64,000 nucleotides of DNA, taken from Rhodocyclales bacterium (GTDB lineage: Bacteria; Pseudomonadota; Gammaproteobacteria; Burkholderiales; Rhodocyclaceae). The position numbers were made by a program, and so were the translations under genes. Numbering within the stretch: position 1 is the stretch's first letter; every line of letters starts with the position of its first letter. The stretch lies in contig JACPEH010000023.1 in NCBI GenBank assembly GCA_016183655.1, positions 62,001 to 126,000 of the forward strand, read 5' to 3'. Under the pieces are notes generated by a model that did not search any database, was not told the DNA's origin, and was given only the letters and a program-made list of their open reading frames with translations. Of the stretch, positions 9,781-19,301 are shown piece by piece.

Positions 9781-9815
9781 CCCCTAGCCCCTAGCCCCTA
9801 GCCCCTAGCCCCTAG
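9781..9815. repeat. Five perfect tandem copies of CCCCTAG
   Basis: The 7-base unit CCCCTAG is repeated exactly five times in the gap between the hydrolase and Nif3-like genes. The last unit contributes the TAG stop codon of the Nif3-like gene on the opposite strand (9812-9814, read as CTA on the plus strand). Confidence 0.95.
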
Positions 9816-10558
9816 ACAGGATTGTCGATGTCGATGAATTCGCAGTCGAGGCCGAAGCGCGCAGCGAGATGCGCGGCCAGCGCCGTGGCGCCGAAGCGCT
9901 CGGTCGCATGGTGGCCGGCGGCGAGGTAGGCGACGCCGGATTCGCGCGCGAGGTGCACGGTCGGCTCGGAGATCTCGCCGCTGATGTAGGCGTCAACGCC
10001 GAGCGCGATGGCCTGTTCGAAATAGCCCTGGGCGCCGCCGGAGCACCAGCCGATGCGCGCGACCGGGCGCGACGGTTCGCCGACCAGCAGCGGCGTGCGC
10101 CCCAGCCCGGCGGCGATGGCCGTCGCCAGCTCGCCGGCGGTAGTCGGCGCCGCAGTGCGGCCGAGCCAGGCGATGTCCTGCTCGCCGAAGCGGCCTTCCG
10201 GCTGCCAGCCGAGGCGTGCGGCGAGTTGCGCATTGTTGCCGAGTTCGGGATGGGCATCGAGCGGCAGGTGGTAGGCGTAGAGGTTGATGTCGTGGCGCAG
10301 CAGGCTGCCGATGCGGGCCTTGCGCAGGCCGGTGATGCGGCCGTCCTCGCCCTTCCAGAACCAGCCGTGGTGCACCAGGATCGCGTCGGCGCCGCGCTCG
10401 ATGGCGGCGGCGATCAACGCCTGGCTGGCGGTGACGCCGGCAACGATGCGCCGCACCTCTGGGCGTCCTTCCACTTGCAGGCCGTTTGGGCAATAATCCC
10501 TGAAGCGCGCGGTTTCAAGCGTTTCGTCCAGATAGCGCGCCAGTTCATCACGATTCAT
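9812..10558 (-). CDS. Nif3-like dinuclear metal centre protein (YbgI family)
   Basis: The protein has 248 residues, the bacterial short form of the NIF3/YbgI family. It starts [14 protein letters not shown]. Likely metal-binding residues are visible in [27 protein letters not shown] and [10 protein letters not shown]. Family members form hexameric rings with a di-metal site and are often annotated GTP cyclohydrolase type 1 NIF3 family, but the physiological role is not settled. The gene is divergent from the DegS-like protease with only 21 bases between start codons, so their promoters overlap. Confidence 0.9.
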   Translation of the reverse strand: MNRDELARYLDETLETARFRDYCPNGLQVEGRPEVRRIVAGVTASQALIAAAIERGADAILVHHGWFWKGEDGRITGLRKARIGSLLRHDINLYAYHLPLDAHPELGNNAQLAARLGWQPEGRFGEQDIAWLGRTAAPTTAGELATAIAAGLGRTPLLVGEPSRPVARIGWCSGGAQGYFEQAIALGVDAYISGEISEPTVHLARESGVAYLAAGHHATERFGATALAAHLAARFGLDCEFIDIDNPV

Positions 10559-10579
10559 GCGGGGTTCCGTTCGCTGGCT

Positions 10580-11764
10580 ATGAATAGGCTGTGGCTGATT
10601 TTTGCACAAACGGTAACGGTTAGTCTTGCCGTCTTTTTCGTCGTCAGCACGCTCAAGCCGGAGTGGTTGGGCGAGCGGCCGGGGATCGTCCGCATCCAGG
10701 AAACGGCGACGACCGCACCGGGAACGGCGCAGCCAGCGACCGCCTCCTACAACGACGCCGCGCGCAAGGTCGTGCCCAGCGTCGTGCACATCTACACGAC
10801 GCAGGCGCCGCGGAAGAACCGCAACCCGCTGCTCGACGACCCGATCTTCCGCCACTTCTTCGGCGATGGACTCGACGATGACCGCCGCAGCCGCTCCGGC
10901 CTCGGTTCGGGTGTGATCGTCAGCGCCGACGGCTACGTGCTGACCAACTACCACGTCGTCGAGATGGCCGACGCCATGGAGGTCGCCCTCAACGACGGCC
11001 GCAAGCTGCGCGCCAAGGTGGTCGGCGCCGACCCGGAAACCGACCTCGCCGTGCTGCGCATCGTCGGCGAAAAAGGGGCGGACAAGACCGAGGACCTGCG
11101 GCTGACGCCGATCACCTTCGGCCAGATGGACAGCGTCCGCGTCGGCGACGTCGTGCTCGCCATCGGCAACCCGTTCGGCGTCGGCCAGAGCGTGACCATG
11201 GGCATCGTCTCGGCGCTCGGCCGCTCGCAGCTCGGCATCAACACCTTCGAGAATTTCATCCAGACCGACGCGGCGATCAACCCCGGCAACTCCGGCGGCG
11301 CATTGACCGACGCGCAGGGCAACCTGATCGGCATCAACACCGCGATCTACTCGCGCTCCGGCGGCTCGCTCGGCATCGGCTTCGCGATCCCGGTATCGAC
11401 GGCGAAAAACGTCATGGAGCAGATCATCCAGACCGGCAGCGTCACGCGCGGCTGGATCGGCGTCGAGGCCCAGGAGATCACTCCGGAACTGGCCGAGAAC
11501 TTCGGCCTGCCGAACGCCGAGGGCGCGCTGATCGCCGGTGTCGTCCGCGGCAGCCCGGCCGACGGCGGCGGCATCCGCCCAGGCGACGTGCTGCTCGCCG
11601 TTGGCGGCAAGACGGTGCGCGACCCGCAGGGCATGCTCGACCTGATCGCCGCGCTGAAACCGGGCGAGGCGGTGCCGTTCAAGCTGCGCCGCGACAAGGG
11701 CGTCGTCGACGCGCAGGTCAGGATCGGCAAGCGCCCGGTCTCGGCGCGCAGCCCGCGGGAATAA
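10580..11764 (+). CDS. Membrane-anchored trypsin-like serine protease with one PDZ domain (DegS/HtrA type)
   Basis: The protein has 394 residues. One N-terminal membrane segment (residues 4-23) is followed by a periplasmic trypsin-like domain with catalytic His125 (NYHVV), Asp155 (TDLAV) and Ser238 (NPGNSGGAL). A single PDZ domain follows (about 285-375). One PDZ plus a membrane anchor is the DegS architecture; DegS cleaves an anti-sigma factor during envelope stress. No rseA or rpoE is nearby, so that substrate is an inference. DegP would have a cleaved signal and two PDZ domains. Confidence 0.9.
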   Translation: MNRLWLIFAQTVTVSLAVFFVVSTLKPEWLGERPGIVRIQETATTAPGTAQPATASYNDAARKVVPSVVHIYTTQAPRKNRNPLLDDPIFRHFFGDGLDDDRRSRSGLGSGVIVSADGYVLTNYHVVEMADAMEVALNDGRKLRAKVVGADPETDLAVLRIVGEKGADKTEDLRLTPITFGQMDSVRVGDVVLAIGNPFGVGQSVTMGIVSALGRSQLGINTFENFIQTDAAINPGNSGGALTDAQGNLIGINTAIYSRSGGSLGIGFAIPVSTAKNVMEQIIQTGSVTRGWIGVEAQEITPELAENFGLPNAEGALIAGVVRGSPADGGGIRPGDVLLAVGGKTVRDPQGMLDLIAALKPGEAVPFKLRRDKGVVDAQVRIGKRPVSARSPRE

Positions 11765-11785
11765 CGGACGCCGCGGGAGGCCGCC

Positions 11786-12676
11786 ATGTGCCAACTGCTG
11801 GGGATGAACTGCAACGTCCCCACCGACATCTGCTTTTCCTTCACCGGCTTCCAGGCGCGCGGCGGCGCCACCGACGTGCACGCCGACGGCTGGGGCATCG
11901 CCTTCTTCGAGGGCAAGGGCGTCCGCGTCTTTCTCGACCCGCAGCCCTCGTGCAGCTCGCCGATCGCGGCGCTGGTGCGCCAGTATCCGATCCGCTCGAA
12001 GAACGTCGTCGCCCACATCCGCAAGGCGACGCAGGGCGTCGTCGCGCTGGAGAACACGCATCCCTTCATGCGCGAAGCCTGGGGCCGCTACTGGATCTTC
12101 GCGCACAACGGCAACCTGCACGCTCCTTCGACGAGGCTCAGTACAGGCCCTTCGACCGGGCTCAGGACAGGCTTCGCGCCGCCGCTCGACGGCAGCTTCC
12201 TGCCGGTCGGCAACACCGACAGCGAGTACGCCTTCTGCTGGCTGCTGCAGACGCTGCGCGAAGAATGCGGCGACACGGCGCCGGACCACGACCAGATCTT
12301 CGAAATCGCACACCGGGTGGCACGGGAGGTCGGCACGCTCGGCGAATTCAACTTCCTGCTCGCCGGCAGCGACTTCCTGATCGCGCACGCCTCGACCCAG
12401 CTCTCCTACATCGTGCGCAAGGCACCGTTCGCCCAGGCGCACCTGAAGGACGAGGACGTCACCGTCGATTTCAGCGAGGTGACGACCCCGGACGACCGTG
12501 TCGCGGTGGTCGCGACGGTGCCGCTGACCGACAACGAGGACTGGCAGACGATGCCGCCGGGGACGCTATGGCTGTTCGCCGAAGGCGTGCCGGTCAGGCA
12601 GGCGACGACCGTCGCCGGGGTGAAACGGACGGCGCCGCCGGCTACCGGCGGCGGGGAGGCTCAGGAGCGGTCCTGA
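11786..12676 (+). CDS. Class II glutamine amidotransferase, YafJ-like
   Basis: The protein has 296 residues with Cys2 as the predicted N-terminal nucleophile (MCQLLGMN), then [28 protein letters not shown] and AHNGNL, matching E. coli YafJ closely. The substrate is not established. After AHNGNL there are about 16 more residues than in E. coli YafJ, and they coincide with a two-copy repeat inserted in frame at 12125-12172. The last 16 bases overlap the 3' end of tatC on the other strand. Confidence 0.9.
   Translation: MCQLLGMNCNVPTDICFSFTGFQARGGATDVHADGWGIAFFEGKGVRVFLDPQPSCSSPIAALVRQYPIRSKNVVAHIRKATQGVVALENTHPFMREAWGRYWIFAHNGNLHAPSTRLSTGPSTGLRTGFAPPLDGSFLPVGNTDSEYAFCWLLQTLREECGDTAPDHDQIFEIAHRVAREVGTLGEFNFLLAGSDFLIAHASTQLSYIVRKAPFAQAHLKDEDVTVDFSEVTTPDDRVAVVATVPLTDNEDWQTMPPGTLWLFAEGVPVRQATTVAGVKRTAPPATGGGEAQERS
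12125..12172. repeat. Two 24-bp repeat units inserted in frame within the yafJ-like gene
   Basis: Copy 1 (12125-12148) and copy 2 (12149-12172) share CCTTCGAC, GGCTCAG and ACAGGC, differing at a few bases. The unit resembles a dispersed intergenic element common in proteobacterial genomes (TTCGAC..GCTCAG..ACAG type). The total of 48 bases is a multiple of three and adds 16 residues without breaking the frame. Confidence 0.8.
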
Positions 12677-13458
12677 ATGCGCCGCTCGTCGGCTTCCGTC
12701 GCCGGCGCCCAGGCATCTGCCGCCGGCGCTTTCGGCGGCGGCGCGGTGACGAAGCGGGCGAAGAGGATGCCGAGCTCGTAGAGCAGGCACATCGGGATCG
12801 CCAGCGCCAGTTGCGAGACGACGTCCGGCGGCGTGACGACGGCGGCGACGATGAAGGCGATGACGACGAAGTACGAGCGCCATTCCTTCAGCTTCTCGAT
12901 CGTCACCAGCCCCATCTTGACCAGCACGACCAGCACCACCGGCACCTCGAACGAAACGCCGAAGGCGAGGAACATGGTCATCACGAAGGACAGGTAGGCC
13001 TCGATGTCCGGCGCCGGCGTGATGCTCTTCGGCGCGAAGCTGTTGATGAACGTGAACACCTGGCCGAAAACGAAGAAGTAGCAGAAGGCGACCCCGATCA
13101 GGAACAGCACGTAACTGGCCACCACCAGCGGCAGCGCCAGGCGCTTCTCGTGCGCATAGAGGCCGGGGGCGACGAAAGCCCAGATCTGGTAGATAACCAC
13201 CGGCAGGGCGAAGATGAAGGCGACCAGCATGGTCACCTTGATCGGCACCATGAACGGCGTGATGACGCCGATCGCGACCATCTTCGTGCCTTCGGGCAGC
13301 GCCTGCGTCAGCGGCAGCGCCAGCATGTCGTAGATCTCGCCCGGTCCGGGATAGAGGCAGAGGCCGGCGAAGACGAGGCCGAGCACGATCAGGCAGCGCA
13401 GCAGCCGGTCACGCAACTCGACGAGGTGGGAGATGAAGGATTCTTCCTGCTGGCTCAT
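12661..13458 (-). CDS. tatC: Sec-independent protein translocase TatC
   Basis: The protein has 265 residues and six predicted membrane segments. The conserved N-terminus FISHLVELRDRLLRC and the FEVPV motif of TatC are present. TatC recognises twin-arginine signal peptides in the TatBC receptor complex. It is the last gene of hisEIF...-hinT-tatA-tatB-tatC reading on the minus strand, 25 bases after tatB, and it overlaps the convergent yafJ-like gene by 16 bases. Confidence 0.97.
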   Translation of the reverse strand: MSQQEESFISHLVELRDRLLRCLIVLGLVFAGLCLYPGPGEIYDMLALPLTQALPEGTKMVAIGVITPFMVPIKVTMLVAFIFALPVVIYQIWAFVAPGLYAHEKRLALPLVVASYVLFLIGVAFCYFFVFGQVFTFINSFAPKSITPAPDIEAYLSFVMTMFLAFGVSFEVPVVLVVLVKMGLVTIEKLKEWRSYFVVIAFIVAAVVTPPDVVSQLALAIPMCLLYELGILFARFVTAPPPKAPAADAWAPATEADERRIQDRS

Positions 13459-13483
13459 GCGGGTTCGTTTCGCGTGGCGCGGT

Positions 13484-13906
13484 TCAGGCCTTGGCCACCG
13501 GTGACGGCTCGGCAGGCGCCGGGGAAGCCGCTGCCTCCGGCGGCGCCGTCGGCACGGCGGGTGCGGTCATCGCCGACAGGCTGGCGACGGCGTCGTCGAC
13601 GGTCGCCTTCGGGGTCTCGGCGACGCTGTCGGCGACCTGGTTCAGCGAGGCCTCGGCCGACTGCATTTCGGTGGTGATGCTGCGCTCCATGCTGCGCGCC
13701 GAGTCCTCGACCTGCGCCTGCAGCTTCTTCAGTTCGTCGAGCTGCATCTCGCGGTTGATGTCCGACTTGACGTCGTTGACGTAGCGCTGCAGCCGTCCGA
13801 GCAGGTGCCCGGCCGTGCGCGCCACCTTGGGCAGCCGCTCGGGGCCGAGCACGACCAGCGCCACGACGGCGATGACCACCATTTCGGAAAAGCCGATGTC
13901 GAACAT
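13484..13906 (-). CDS. tatB: Sec-independent protein translocase TatB
   Basis: The protein has 140 residues. It opens with the TatB signature MFDIGFSEMVVIAVVALVVLG, with one membrane helix and a Pro-Glu-containing hinge. A long amphipathic helix and a low-complexity Ala/Pro/Glu tail follow. TatB forms the receptor complex with TatC. The 80-base gap to tatA holds GC-rich inverted repeats. Confidence 0.96.
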   Translation of the reverse strand: MFDIGFSEMVVIAVVALVVLGPERLPKVARTAGHLLGRLQRYVNDVKSDINREMQLDELKKLQAQVEDSARSMERSITTEMQSAEASLNQVADSVAETPKATVDDAVASLSAMTAPAVPTAPPEAAASPAPAEPSPVAKA

Positions 13907-13986
13907 AGGGGCTAGTGGCCAGGGGGCAGAGGCCAGGGAAAAGCGAGGGGCAGCAGCCCCTTGTCCCTAGTCTCCAGCCCCTGCCA
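13907..13986. repeat. GC-rich tatA-tatB spacer with hairpin and CCCCTAG-like motifs
   Basis: The spacer contains AGGGGC-AGCA-GCCCCT (13946-13961), a perfect 6-bp stem. It also carries scattered GGGGCTAG, CCCTAG and CCAGCCCC motifs reminiscent of the CCCCTAG tandem at 9781. It could modulate tatA:tatB ratios or be remains of a dispersed repeat. Confidence 0.5.
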
Positions 13987-14220
13987 TCACGATTTCGTCT
14001 TTTCCTTGACCTCGCCCTCGATCGTCTGGCCGGAGCCGGCGACCTGCGGCGGCGTCTGCGCGGCGGCATCGGCCGACTTGTCGCCATCCTTCATGCCGTC
14101 CTTGAAGCCTTTCACCGCACCGCCCAGGTCGGAGCCTATGTTGCGCAGCTTCTTGGTACCGAAGACGAGCAGGATGATGACGAGAACGATCAGCCAGTGC
14201 CAGATGCTAAAGCTACCCAT
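13987..14220 (-). CDS. tatA: Sec-independent protein translocase TatA
   Basis: The protein has 77 residues: a short periplasmic N-terminus (MGSFSIWHW), one membrane helix, the [10 protein letters not shown] hinge, an amphipathic helix and a charged tail ending KEKTKS. TatA oligomerises to form the export pathway. The first residues distinguish it from TatB. It lies 21 bases after hinT. Confidence 0.96.
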   Translation of the reverse strand: MGSFSIWHWLIVLVIILLVFGTKKLRNIGSDLGGAVKGFKDGMKDGDKSADAAAQTPPQVAGSGQTIEGEVKEKTKS

Positions 14221-14241
14221 GTGTGTCTCCTGAAATTTTTG

Positions 14242-14595
14242 TCAGATCTTTTTCAGCATCGGCCCGACCGGTTCCGGTCCACCGACGATGTGCAGGTGCA
14301 GGTGCGGCACTTCCTGATGGCCGACCCGCCCGGTATTGATGATGATGCGGAAACCGTCCGGGCTGCCCTGCTCAGTCGCCAGCCGGTTGGCGACGGCGAG
14401 CATCTTGCCGAGCACCGGCGTGTCGGCCTCGGTGACGTGCGCCAGCGACTCGACGTGGTGCTTCGGGATCACCAGGATGTGCACCGGCCGTGCCGGGGCG
14501 ATGTCGTTGAAGGCGAGAAGGTCCTCGTCCTCGTAGACCTTCTGCGACGGGATCTCGCCACGGACGATCTTGCAGAAGATGCAGCTGGCACTCAT
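14242..14595 (-). CDS. hinT: HIT-family nucleotide hydrolase, HinT-like
   Basis: The protein has 117 residues. The histidine triad HLHLHIVGG and the N-terminal CIFCKIVRGEIPS are diagnostic of HinT, a purine nucleoside phosphoramidase. The ATG overlaps the stop of hisE in an ATGA, so it is translationally coupled to the histidine genes, as in related bacteria. Confidence 0.95.
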   Translation of the reverse strand: MSASCIFCKIVRGEIPSQKVYEDEDLLAFNDIAPARPVHILVIPKHHVESLAHVTEADTPVLGKMLAVANRLATEQGSPDGFRIIINTGRVGHQEVPHLHLHIVGGPEPVGPMLKKI

Positions 14596-14924
14596 GCCTG
14601 CGTCCTCGATTTCTTCTCGTCGACGCCGGAGATGCCCTCGCGGCGGCGCATTTCCTGCAGCAGGTCGTCGATCGACAGGTTGTTGAAGGCGAGCAGCACC
14701 ATCAGGTGGTACATGACGTCGGCCGACTCGCGCACGACGTGCAGCTTGTTGCCCTCCTTGCCGGCCATGATCAGTTCGGCGCATTCCTCGCCGATCTTCT
14801 TCAGGATCGAATCCGGGCCCTTGGCGAACAGTTGCGCCGTGTAGGAGCTTTCCGGATCGGCGTTGCGACGCGAGGTCAGCGTCTCCGAGAGGCGGTGCAG
14901 TACGTCGTGCGTGTTATGCATCAT
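14592..14924 (-). CDS. hisE: Phosphoribosyl-ATP pyrophosphatase
   Basis: The protein has 110 residues with [14 protein letters not shown] and [13 protein letters not shown], the metal-binding EExxE and ExxD helices of the all-alpha pyrophosphatase fold. It catalyses the second step of histidine synthesis, phosphoribosyl-ATP to phosphoribosyl-AMP. Tandem ATGs at 14924 and 14921 overlap the hisI stop; either could initiate. Confidence 0.95.
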   Translation of the reverse strand: MMHNTHDVLHRLSETLTSRRNADPESSYTAQLFAKGPDSILKKIGEECAELIMAGKEGNKLHVVRESADVMYHLMVLLAFNNLSIDDLLQEMRRREGISGVDEKKSRTQA

Positions 14925-15325
14925 TTTGCGTAGATTTCCTTCGGATCTTTGAGAACCGGATCGACGGGCACCCAGCACCCGCCCTGCAATTCGTGGAAGA
15001 AGCAGCTCTGCCGGCCGGTGTGGCAGGCGATGCCGCCCTCCTGCGCGATCTCCAGCAGGATCACGTCGCCGTCGCAGTCGGTGCGCACGGCACTGACCTT
15101 CTGGTAATGGCCGGATTCCTCGCCCTTCCTCCACAGCCGGGAGCGCGAGCGGGACCAGTATACCGCGTTGCCGGTACGCACCGTCTCTTCCAGCGCCTCG
15201 CGGTTCATCCAGGCGAACATCAGCACGCGGCCGCTCACGGCGTCCTGGGCGATTGCCGGCATCAGGCCGGCATCGTCCCATTTCAGGGCCTCCAGCCAGG
15301 GCCGCCCGGTATCCAGATCGCTCAC
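14921..15325 (-). CDS. hisI: Phosphoribosyl-AMP cyclohydrolase
   Basis: The protein has 134 residues and is monofunctional, separate from hisE. Metal-binding residues are visible in [11 protein letters not shown] and [12 protein letters not shown], and [14 protein letters not shown] is the HisI signature. It opens the purine ring in the third histidine step. The GTG start overlaps the hisF stop in GTGA. Confidence 0.95.
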   Translation of the reverse strand: MSDLDTGRPWLEALKWDDAGLMPAIAQDAVSGRVLMFAWMNREALEETVRTGNAVYWSRSRSRLWRKGEESGHYQKVSAVRTDCDGDVILLEIAQEGGIACHTGRQSCFFHELQGGCWVPVDPVLKDPKEIYAK

Positions 15326-16080
15326 AGCCGGACCTCGATGCCGCGCTCGCGCATGCGTTCCTTGGCCTGGCGCACGGTGTATTCGCCGAAGTGGAAGATC
15401 GACGCGGCGAGCACGGCGTCGGCGTGGCCTTCGGTGACGCCGTCGGCGAGATGGTCGAGGTTGCCGACGCCGCCCGAGGCGATCACCGGGATATCGACGG
15501 CATCGGCGACCGCGCGCGTCAGCGCCAGGTCGAAGCCGTTCTTGGTGCCGTCGCGGTCCATGCTGGTCAGCAGGATCTCACCGGCCCCCAGCTGCTGCAC
15601 CTGGCACGCCCATTCGATGGCGCACAGGCCGGTGCCCTTGCGGCCGCCGTGCGTGAACACTTCCCAGCGGCCCGGCGCCGACTGCTTGGCGTCGATGGCG
15701 ACGACGATGCACTGGTTGCCGACCTTGGCCGACGATTCGGCGACGAGGTCGGGGTTCTGCACCGCGGCGGTGTTCATGCTGACCTTGTCGGCGCCGGCGT
15801 TGAGCAGGCGACGGACGTCGGCGATCGCGCGCACGCCGCCGCCGACGGTGAGCGGGATGAAGACCTGCTCGGCGCAGGCCTCGACGATGTACAGGATGAT
15901 GTCGCGCTGGTCGCTCGATGCCGTGATGTCGAGGAAGGTCACCTCGTCGGCGCCCTGCGCGTCGTAGCGGCGGGCGATCTCGACCGGATCGCCGGCGTCG
16001 CGCAGGTCGACGAAGTTGGTGCCCTTGACGACGCGGCCGGCGGTGACATCCAGACAGGGAATGATGCGTTTGGCGAGCAT
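15322..16080 (-). CDS. hisF: Imidazole glycerol phosphate synthase, cyclase subunit
   Basis: The protein has 252 residues forming a beta/alpha barrel. The start [12 protein letters not shown] carries catalytic Asp11, [16 protein letters not shown] follows, and the second catalytic Asp lies in [15 protein letters not shown]. It uses ammonia delivered by HisH to make imidazole glycerol phosphate and AICAR. It follows hisA by five bases. Confidence 0.97.
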   Translation of the reverse strand: MLAKRIIPCLDVTAGRVVKGTNFVDLRDAGDPVEIARRYDAQGADEVTFLDITASSDQRDIILYIVEACAEQVFIPLTVGGGVRAIADVRRLLNAGADKVSMNTAAVQNPDLVAESSAKVGNQCIVVAIDAKQSAPGRWEVFTHGGRKGTGLCAIEWACQVQQLGAGEILLTSMDRDGTKNGFDLALTRAVADAVDIPVIASGGVGNLDHLADGVTEGHADAVLAASIFHFGEYTVRQAKERMRERGIEVRL

Positions 16081-16085
16081 GCAGG

Positions 16086-16829
16086 TTACTTCTTGCCGGC
16101 GTCGTCGGCCAGCTTCTGCGCCTTGGCGAAATCGAGCGAGCCGTCGTACACGGCACGACCGGCGATGGTGCCGACGACCCCTTCGGACTCGACCGCGCAC
16201 AGCTTGGTCACGTCGTCGAGCGACGACAGGCCGCCGGAGGCGATCACCGGAATGCGCAGGGCCTGCGCCAGCTTGACCGTGGCATCGATGTTGATGCCGG
16301 AAAGCATGCCGTCGCGGCCGATGTCGGTGTAGATGATCGCTTCGACGCCGTAATCCTCGTACTTCTTGGCGAGGTCGATGACGTCGTGGCCGGTCATCTT
16401 CGACCAGCCGTCAACCGCCACCTTGCCGTCCTTGGCGTCCAGCCCGACGATGATGTGGCCGGGGAAGGCGCCGCAGGCGTCGTGCAGGAAGCCCGGGTTC
16501 TTCACCGCGGCGGTGCCGATGATCACGTAGGAGATGCCGTCGTCGAGGCAGCGTTCGATGGTGTCGAGGTCGCGGATGCCACCGCCGAGCTGGACGGGAA
16601 TCTCGTCGCCGACTTCCTTGAGGATCGCCTTGATGGCGCTCTCGTTCTTCGGCTTGCCGGCAAAGGCGCCGTTGAGGTCAACGAGGTGCAGGCGGCGCGC
16701 GCCCTGCTCGACCCACTGCCGCGCCTGCGCAGCGGGATCGAGGTTGAACACCGTCGCCTCGTCCATGAGGCCTTGTTTGAGGCGGACGCATTGCCCGTCC
16801 TTCAGGTCAATCGCAGGAATGATCAGCAT
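16086..16829 (-). CDS. hisA: ProFAR isomerase
   Basis: The protein has 247 residues forming a beta/alpha barrel related to HisF. It starts [20 protein letters not shown] with the catalytic Asp of AIDL, and the second Asp is in [13 protein letters not shown]. It catalyses the Amadori isomerisation of ProFAR to PRFAR. It sits between hisH (56 bases upstream) and hisF. Confidence 0.97.
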   Translation of the reverse strand: MLIIPAIDLKDGQCVRLKQGLMDEATVFNLDPAAQARQWVEQGARRLHLVDLNGAFAGKPKNESAIKAILKEVGDEIPVQLGGGIRDLDTIERCLDDGISYVIIGTAAVKNPGFLHDACGAFPGHIIVGLDAKDGKVAVDGWSKMTGHDVIDLAKKYEDYGVEAIIYTDIGRDGMLSGINIDATVKLAQALRIPVIASGGLSSLDDVTKLCAVESEGVVGTIAGRAVYDGSLDFAKAQKLADDAGKK

Positions 16830-16885
16830 GGGGAAAACGCGAAATGAGCGATAGATGGGTGGACCGGAACGCCGTCAGCGCGGAC

Positions 16886-17542
16886 TCAGGGTTTCCAGTT
16901 GATGAAGTTGGCTAGCAGGGCGAGGCCGGCCTGCGCGCTCTTCTCCGGGTGGCATTGAACGGCAAAGATATTATCCCGCGCACAGGCACTGGTAAAGGGG
17001 ATGCCGTAGTCGGTGGTGCCGGCGATGCAGCCGGCATCGTCGGGGGCAACGTAGTAGCTGTGCACGAAGTAGAAGCGGGAGCCATCGGCGATGCCGTTCC
17101 ACAGCGCGTGCGGCCGCGTCTGGCGCACCTCGTTCCAGCCCATGTGCGGCACCTTCAGCTTCTGGCCGTCCGGCAGGTGCATCTTCTCGGCGGGGAAGCG
17201 GCGCACCTGGCCGCGCAGGATGCCGAGGCCGGGCACGTCGCCCTCCTCGGAATGGTCGAACAGCATCTGCTGGCCGATGCAGATGCCGAGGAAGGGCTTG
17301 TTCGCCGCGGCGTCGATCACCGCCTGCCTCAGACCGCGCTCGGCGAGCTCGCGCATGCAGTCGGGCATCGCCCCCTGGCCGGGGACGACGACGCGCTCGG
17401 CGGCGGCAAGCACCGCCGGATCGGCAGTGACGACCACCGGCTTGCCGCCGGCGACATGCTCCAGCGCCTTGGCCACCGAACGCAGGTTGCCCATGCCGTA
17501 GTCGACCACGGCGATGGTGCCCGCCGCCCCCCCCCCTCTCAT
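16886..17542 (-). CDS. hisH: Imidazole glycerol phosphate synthase, glutaminase subunit
   Basis: The protein has 218 residues. It is a class I glutamine amidotransferase with catalytic Cys in FLGICIGQQML and His/Glu in VQCHPEKSAQAG; the N-terminal strand is IAVVDYGMGNLRSV. It hydrolyses glutamine to feed HisF. The ATG overlaps the hisB stop (TGATG); a GTG at 17545 is an alternative. Codons 2-6 contain an uninterrupted run of ten G, an unusual tract that could slip. Confidence 0.95.
   Translation of the reverse strand: MRGGGAAGTIAVVDYGMGNLRSVAKALEHVAGGKPVVVTADPAVLAAAERVVVPGQGAMPDCMRELAERGLRQAVIDAAANKPFLGICIGQQMLFDHSEEGDVPGLGILRGQVRRFPAEKMHLPDGQKLKVPHMGWNEVRQTRPHALWNGIADGSRFYFVHSYYVAPDDAGCIAGTTDYGIPFTSACARDNIFAVQCHPEKSAQAGLALLANFINWKP
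17527..17536 (-). repeat. Ten-base homopolymeric G tract at the start of hisH
   Basis: On the coding strand the gene begins ATGAGA followed by ten consecutive G. Tracts of this length immediately after a start codon are prone to slipped-strand mispairing or sequencing error, and a one-base change would frameshift hisH. Confidence 0.9.
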
Positions 17543-18129
17543 CACAGCGCGCCCTTGGTCGATGGGATGGCGCCGGCGGCGCGCGGGTCGAGCTCGGCGG
17601 CCATGCGCAGCGCCCGGCCGAAGGCCTTGAACACCGTCTCGGCCTGGTGGTGGGCGTTGTTACCGCGCAGGTTGTCGACGTGGATGGTGACCAGCGCGTG
17701 GTTGACCAGGCCCTGGAAGAATTCGTTGACCAGGTCGACGTCGAACTGGCCGATCCAGGCGCGGACGAAGGCGACGTGGAACTCCAGCCCGGGCCGGCCG
17801 GACAGGTCGACGACGACGCGCGACAGCGCTTCGTCGAGCGGCACGTAGGCGTGGCCGTAGCGGCGCAGGCCCTTTTTGTCGCCGAGCGCCTTGGCCAGCG
17901 CCTGGCCGACGGTGATGCCGATATCCTCGACGGTGTGGTGCGCGTCGATGTGCAGGTCGCCCTTGGCGCTCACCTCGAGGTCGATCGCGCCGTGGCGGGC
18001 GATCTGGTCGAGCATGTGGTCGAGGAAGGGGACGCCGGTGTCGAATTTGCCGACGCCGGTGCCATCGAGGTTGATCTTCACCGAGACCTGGGTCTCGAGC
18101 GTGTTGCGAGTGATTTCGGCCTGCCGCAT
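17542..18129 (-). CDS. hisB: Imidazoleglycerol-phosphate dehydratase
   Basis: The protein has 195 residues from the ATG at 18129, the standard monofunctional length ([13 protein letters not shown]). An upstream in-frame GTG at 18141 would add four residues. Metal-binding His/Glu motifs occur in [24 protein letters not shown] and HALVTIHV. No phosphatase domain is fused, unlike enteric HisB. It is now the first gene of the minus-strand hisBHAFIE run because hisC upstream lies on the other strand. Confidence 0.96.
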   Translation of the reverse strand: MRQAEITRNTLETQVSVKINLDGTGVGKFDTGVPFLDHMLDQIARHGAIDLEVSAKGDLHIDAHHTVEDIGITVGQALAKALGDKKGLRRYGHAYVPLDEALSRVVVDLSGRPGLEFHVAFVRAWIGQFDVDLVNEFFQGLVNHALVTIHVDNLRGNNAHHQAETVFKAFGRALRMAAELDPRAAGAIPSTKGAL

Positions 18130-18218
18130 GGTAGCTGCCACAAGGGATTGGAACAGGGGGGCATGATACCATTTCGCCCTTCGAACGGTCTGCCTTCACA
18201 CCCGAGCTGGATACCCTC

Positions 18219-19301
18219 ATGAGCAAGTACTGGAGTGCCGTCGCGCGCGGCCTGACCCCCTACGTTCCCGGCGAGCAGCCCAAGCTCAACAAGCTGGTCA
18301 AGCTGAACACCAACGAGAACCCCTACCCGCCCAGCCCGCACGCGGTCGCCGCGCTGCGCGACGAGCTCGGCGACGACGGCGGCAGCCTGCGCCTGTACCC
18401 GGACCCCAACGCCGACCGCCTGAAGGCGGCCGTGGCCCACCATTTCGCCGGCTTCGGCATCACGCCGGCCCAGGTCTTCGTCGGCAACGGCTCCGACGAA
18501 GTGCTGGCGCATGCCTTCCAGGGCCTGCTCAAGCACGACCGGCCGATCCTCTACCCGGACATCACCTACAGCTTCTACCCGGTCTACTGCGGGCTGTACG
18601 GCGTCGACTACAACCAGGTCGCGCTCAACGAGCGCTTCGAGCTGGTGGTCGAGGATTACCTGCGGCCGAACGGCGGCATCATCTTCCCCAACCCGAACGC
18701 GCCGACCGGCTGCCTGCTGCCGCTCGACGCGGTCGAGCGGGTCGTCGCCGGCAACCCGGACTCGGTGGTGGTGGTCGACGAGGCCTACATCGATTTCGGC
18801 GGCGAGACGATCCCGACCGCGATTGCCTTGGTGAGCCGCTACCCGAACCTGCTGGTGGTGCAGACGCTGTCGAAGTCGCGCTCGCTGGCCGGCCTGCGCG
18901 TCGGCTTCGCGGTCGGCCACCCGGACTCGATCGACGCGCTGGAGCGGGTCAAGAACAGCTTCAATTCCTACCCGCTCGACCGCCTGGCGATCGCCGGCGC
19001 CGTCGCCGCGATGGAGGACGCCGCGCACTTCGACGCGACGCGCCGGGCGGTGATGCAGAGCCGCGAGGCACTGGTCGCGGAAATGGGCAAGCTCGGCTTC
19101 GACATCCTGCCTTCCGCCGCCAACTTCATCTTCGCGCGCCATCCGCAGCACGCCGCCGGCACGCTGGCCGCCGCGCTGCGCGAGCGCAGCATCATCGTCC
19201 GCCACTTCAAGCTGCCGCGCATCGAGCAGTTCCTGCGCATCACCATCGGCACCGACGCGCAGTGCATGGCGCTGCTCGCCGCGCTGCGGGAGATCCTGTG
19301 A
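18219..19301 (+). CDS. hisC: Histidinol-phosphate aminotransferase
   Basis: The protein has 360 residues. It is a PLP-dependent class I/II aminotransferase with [34 protein letters not shown], the catalytic Lys in [15 protein letters not shown], and a C-terminal RITIG. It makes L-histidinol phosphate from imidazole-acetol phosphate and glutamate. It is divergent from hisB with 89 bases between starts. In related genomes hisC normally lies co-directionally between hisD and hisB, so this copy is inverted. The TGATG junction couples it to the nitroreductase. Confidence 0.96.
   Translation: MSKYWSAVARGLTPYVPGEQPKLNKLVKLNTNENPYPPSPHAVAALRDELGDDGGSLRLYPDPNADRLKAAVAHHFAGFGITPAQVFVGNGSDEVLAHAFQGLLKHDRPILYPDITYSFYPVYCGLYGVDYNQVALNERFELVVEDYLRPNGGIIFPNPNAPTGCLLPLDAVERVVAGNPDSVVVVDEAYIDFGGETIPTAIALVSRYPNLLVVQTLSKSRSLAGLRVGFAVGHPDSIDALERVKNSFNSYPLDRLAIAGAVAAMEDAAHFDATRRAVMQSREALVAEMGKLGFDILPSAANFIFARHPQHAAGTLAAALRERSIIVRHFKLPRIEQFLRITIGTDAQCMALLAALREIL

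Noticed and set aside
9781..9815. CRISPR-like array
   Set aside because: The units are seven bases long with no spacers.
9812..12442. 876-codon minus-strand open frame running past the Nif3-like start
   Set aside because: Only the last 248 codons match the Nif3 family. The rest is antisense to the protease and amidotransferase genes.
12661..12676. Possible misassembly at the yafJ/tatC overlap
   Set aside because: Both genes have normal C-termini. A 16-base convergent overlap is plausible in this compact genome.
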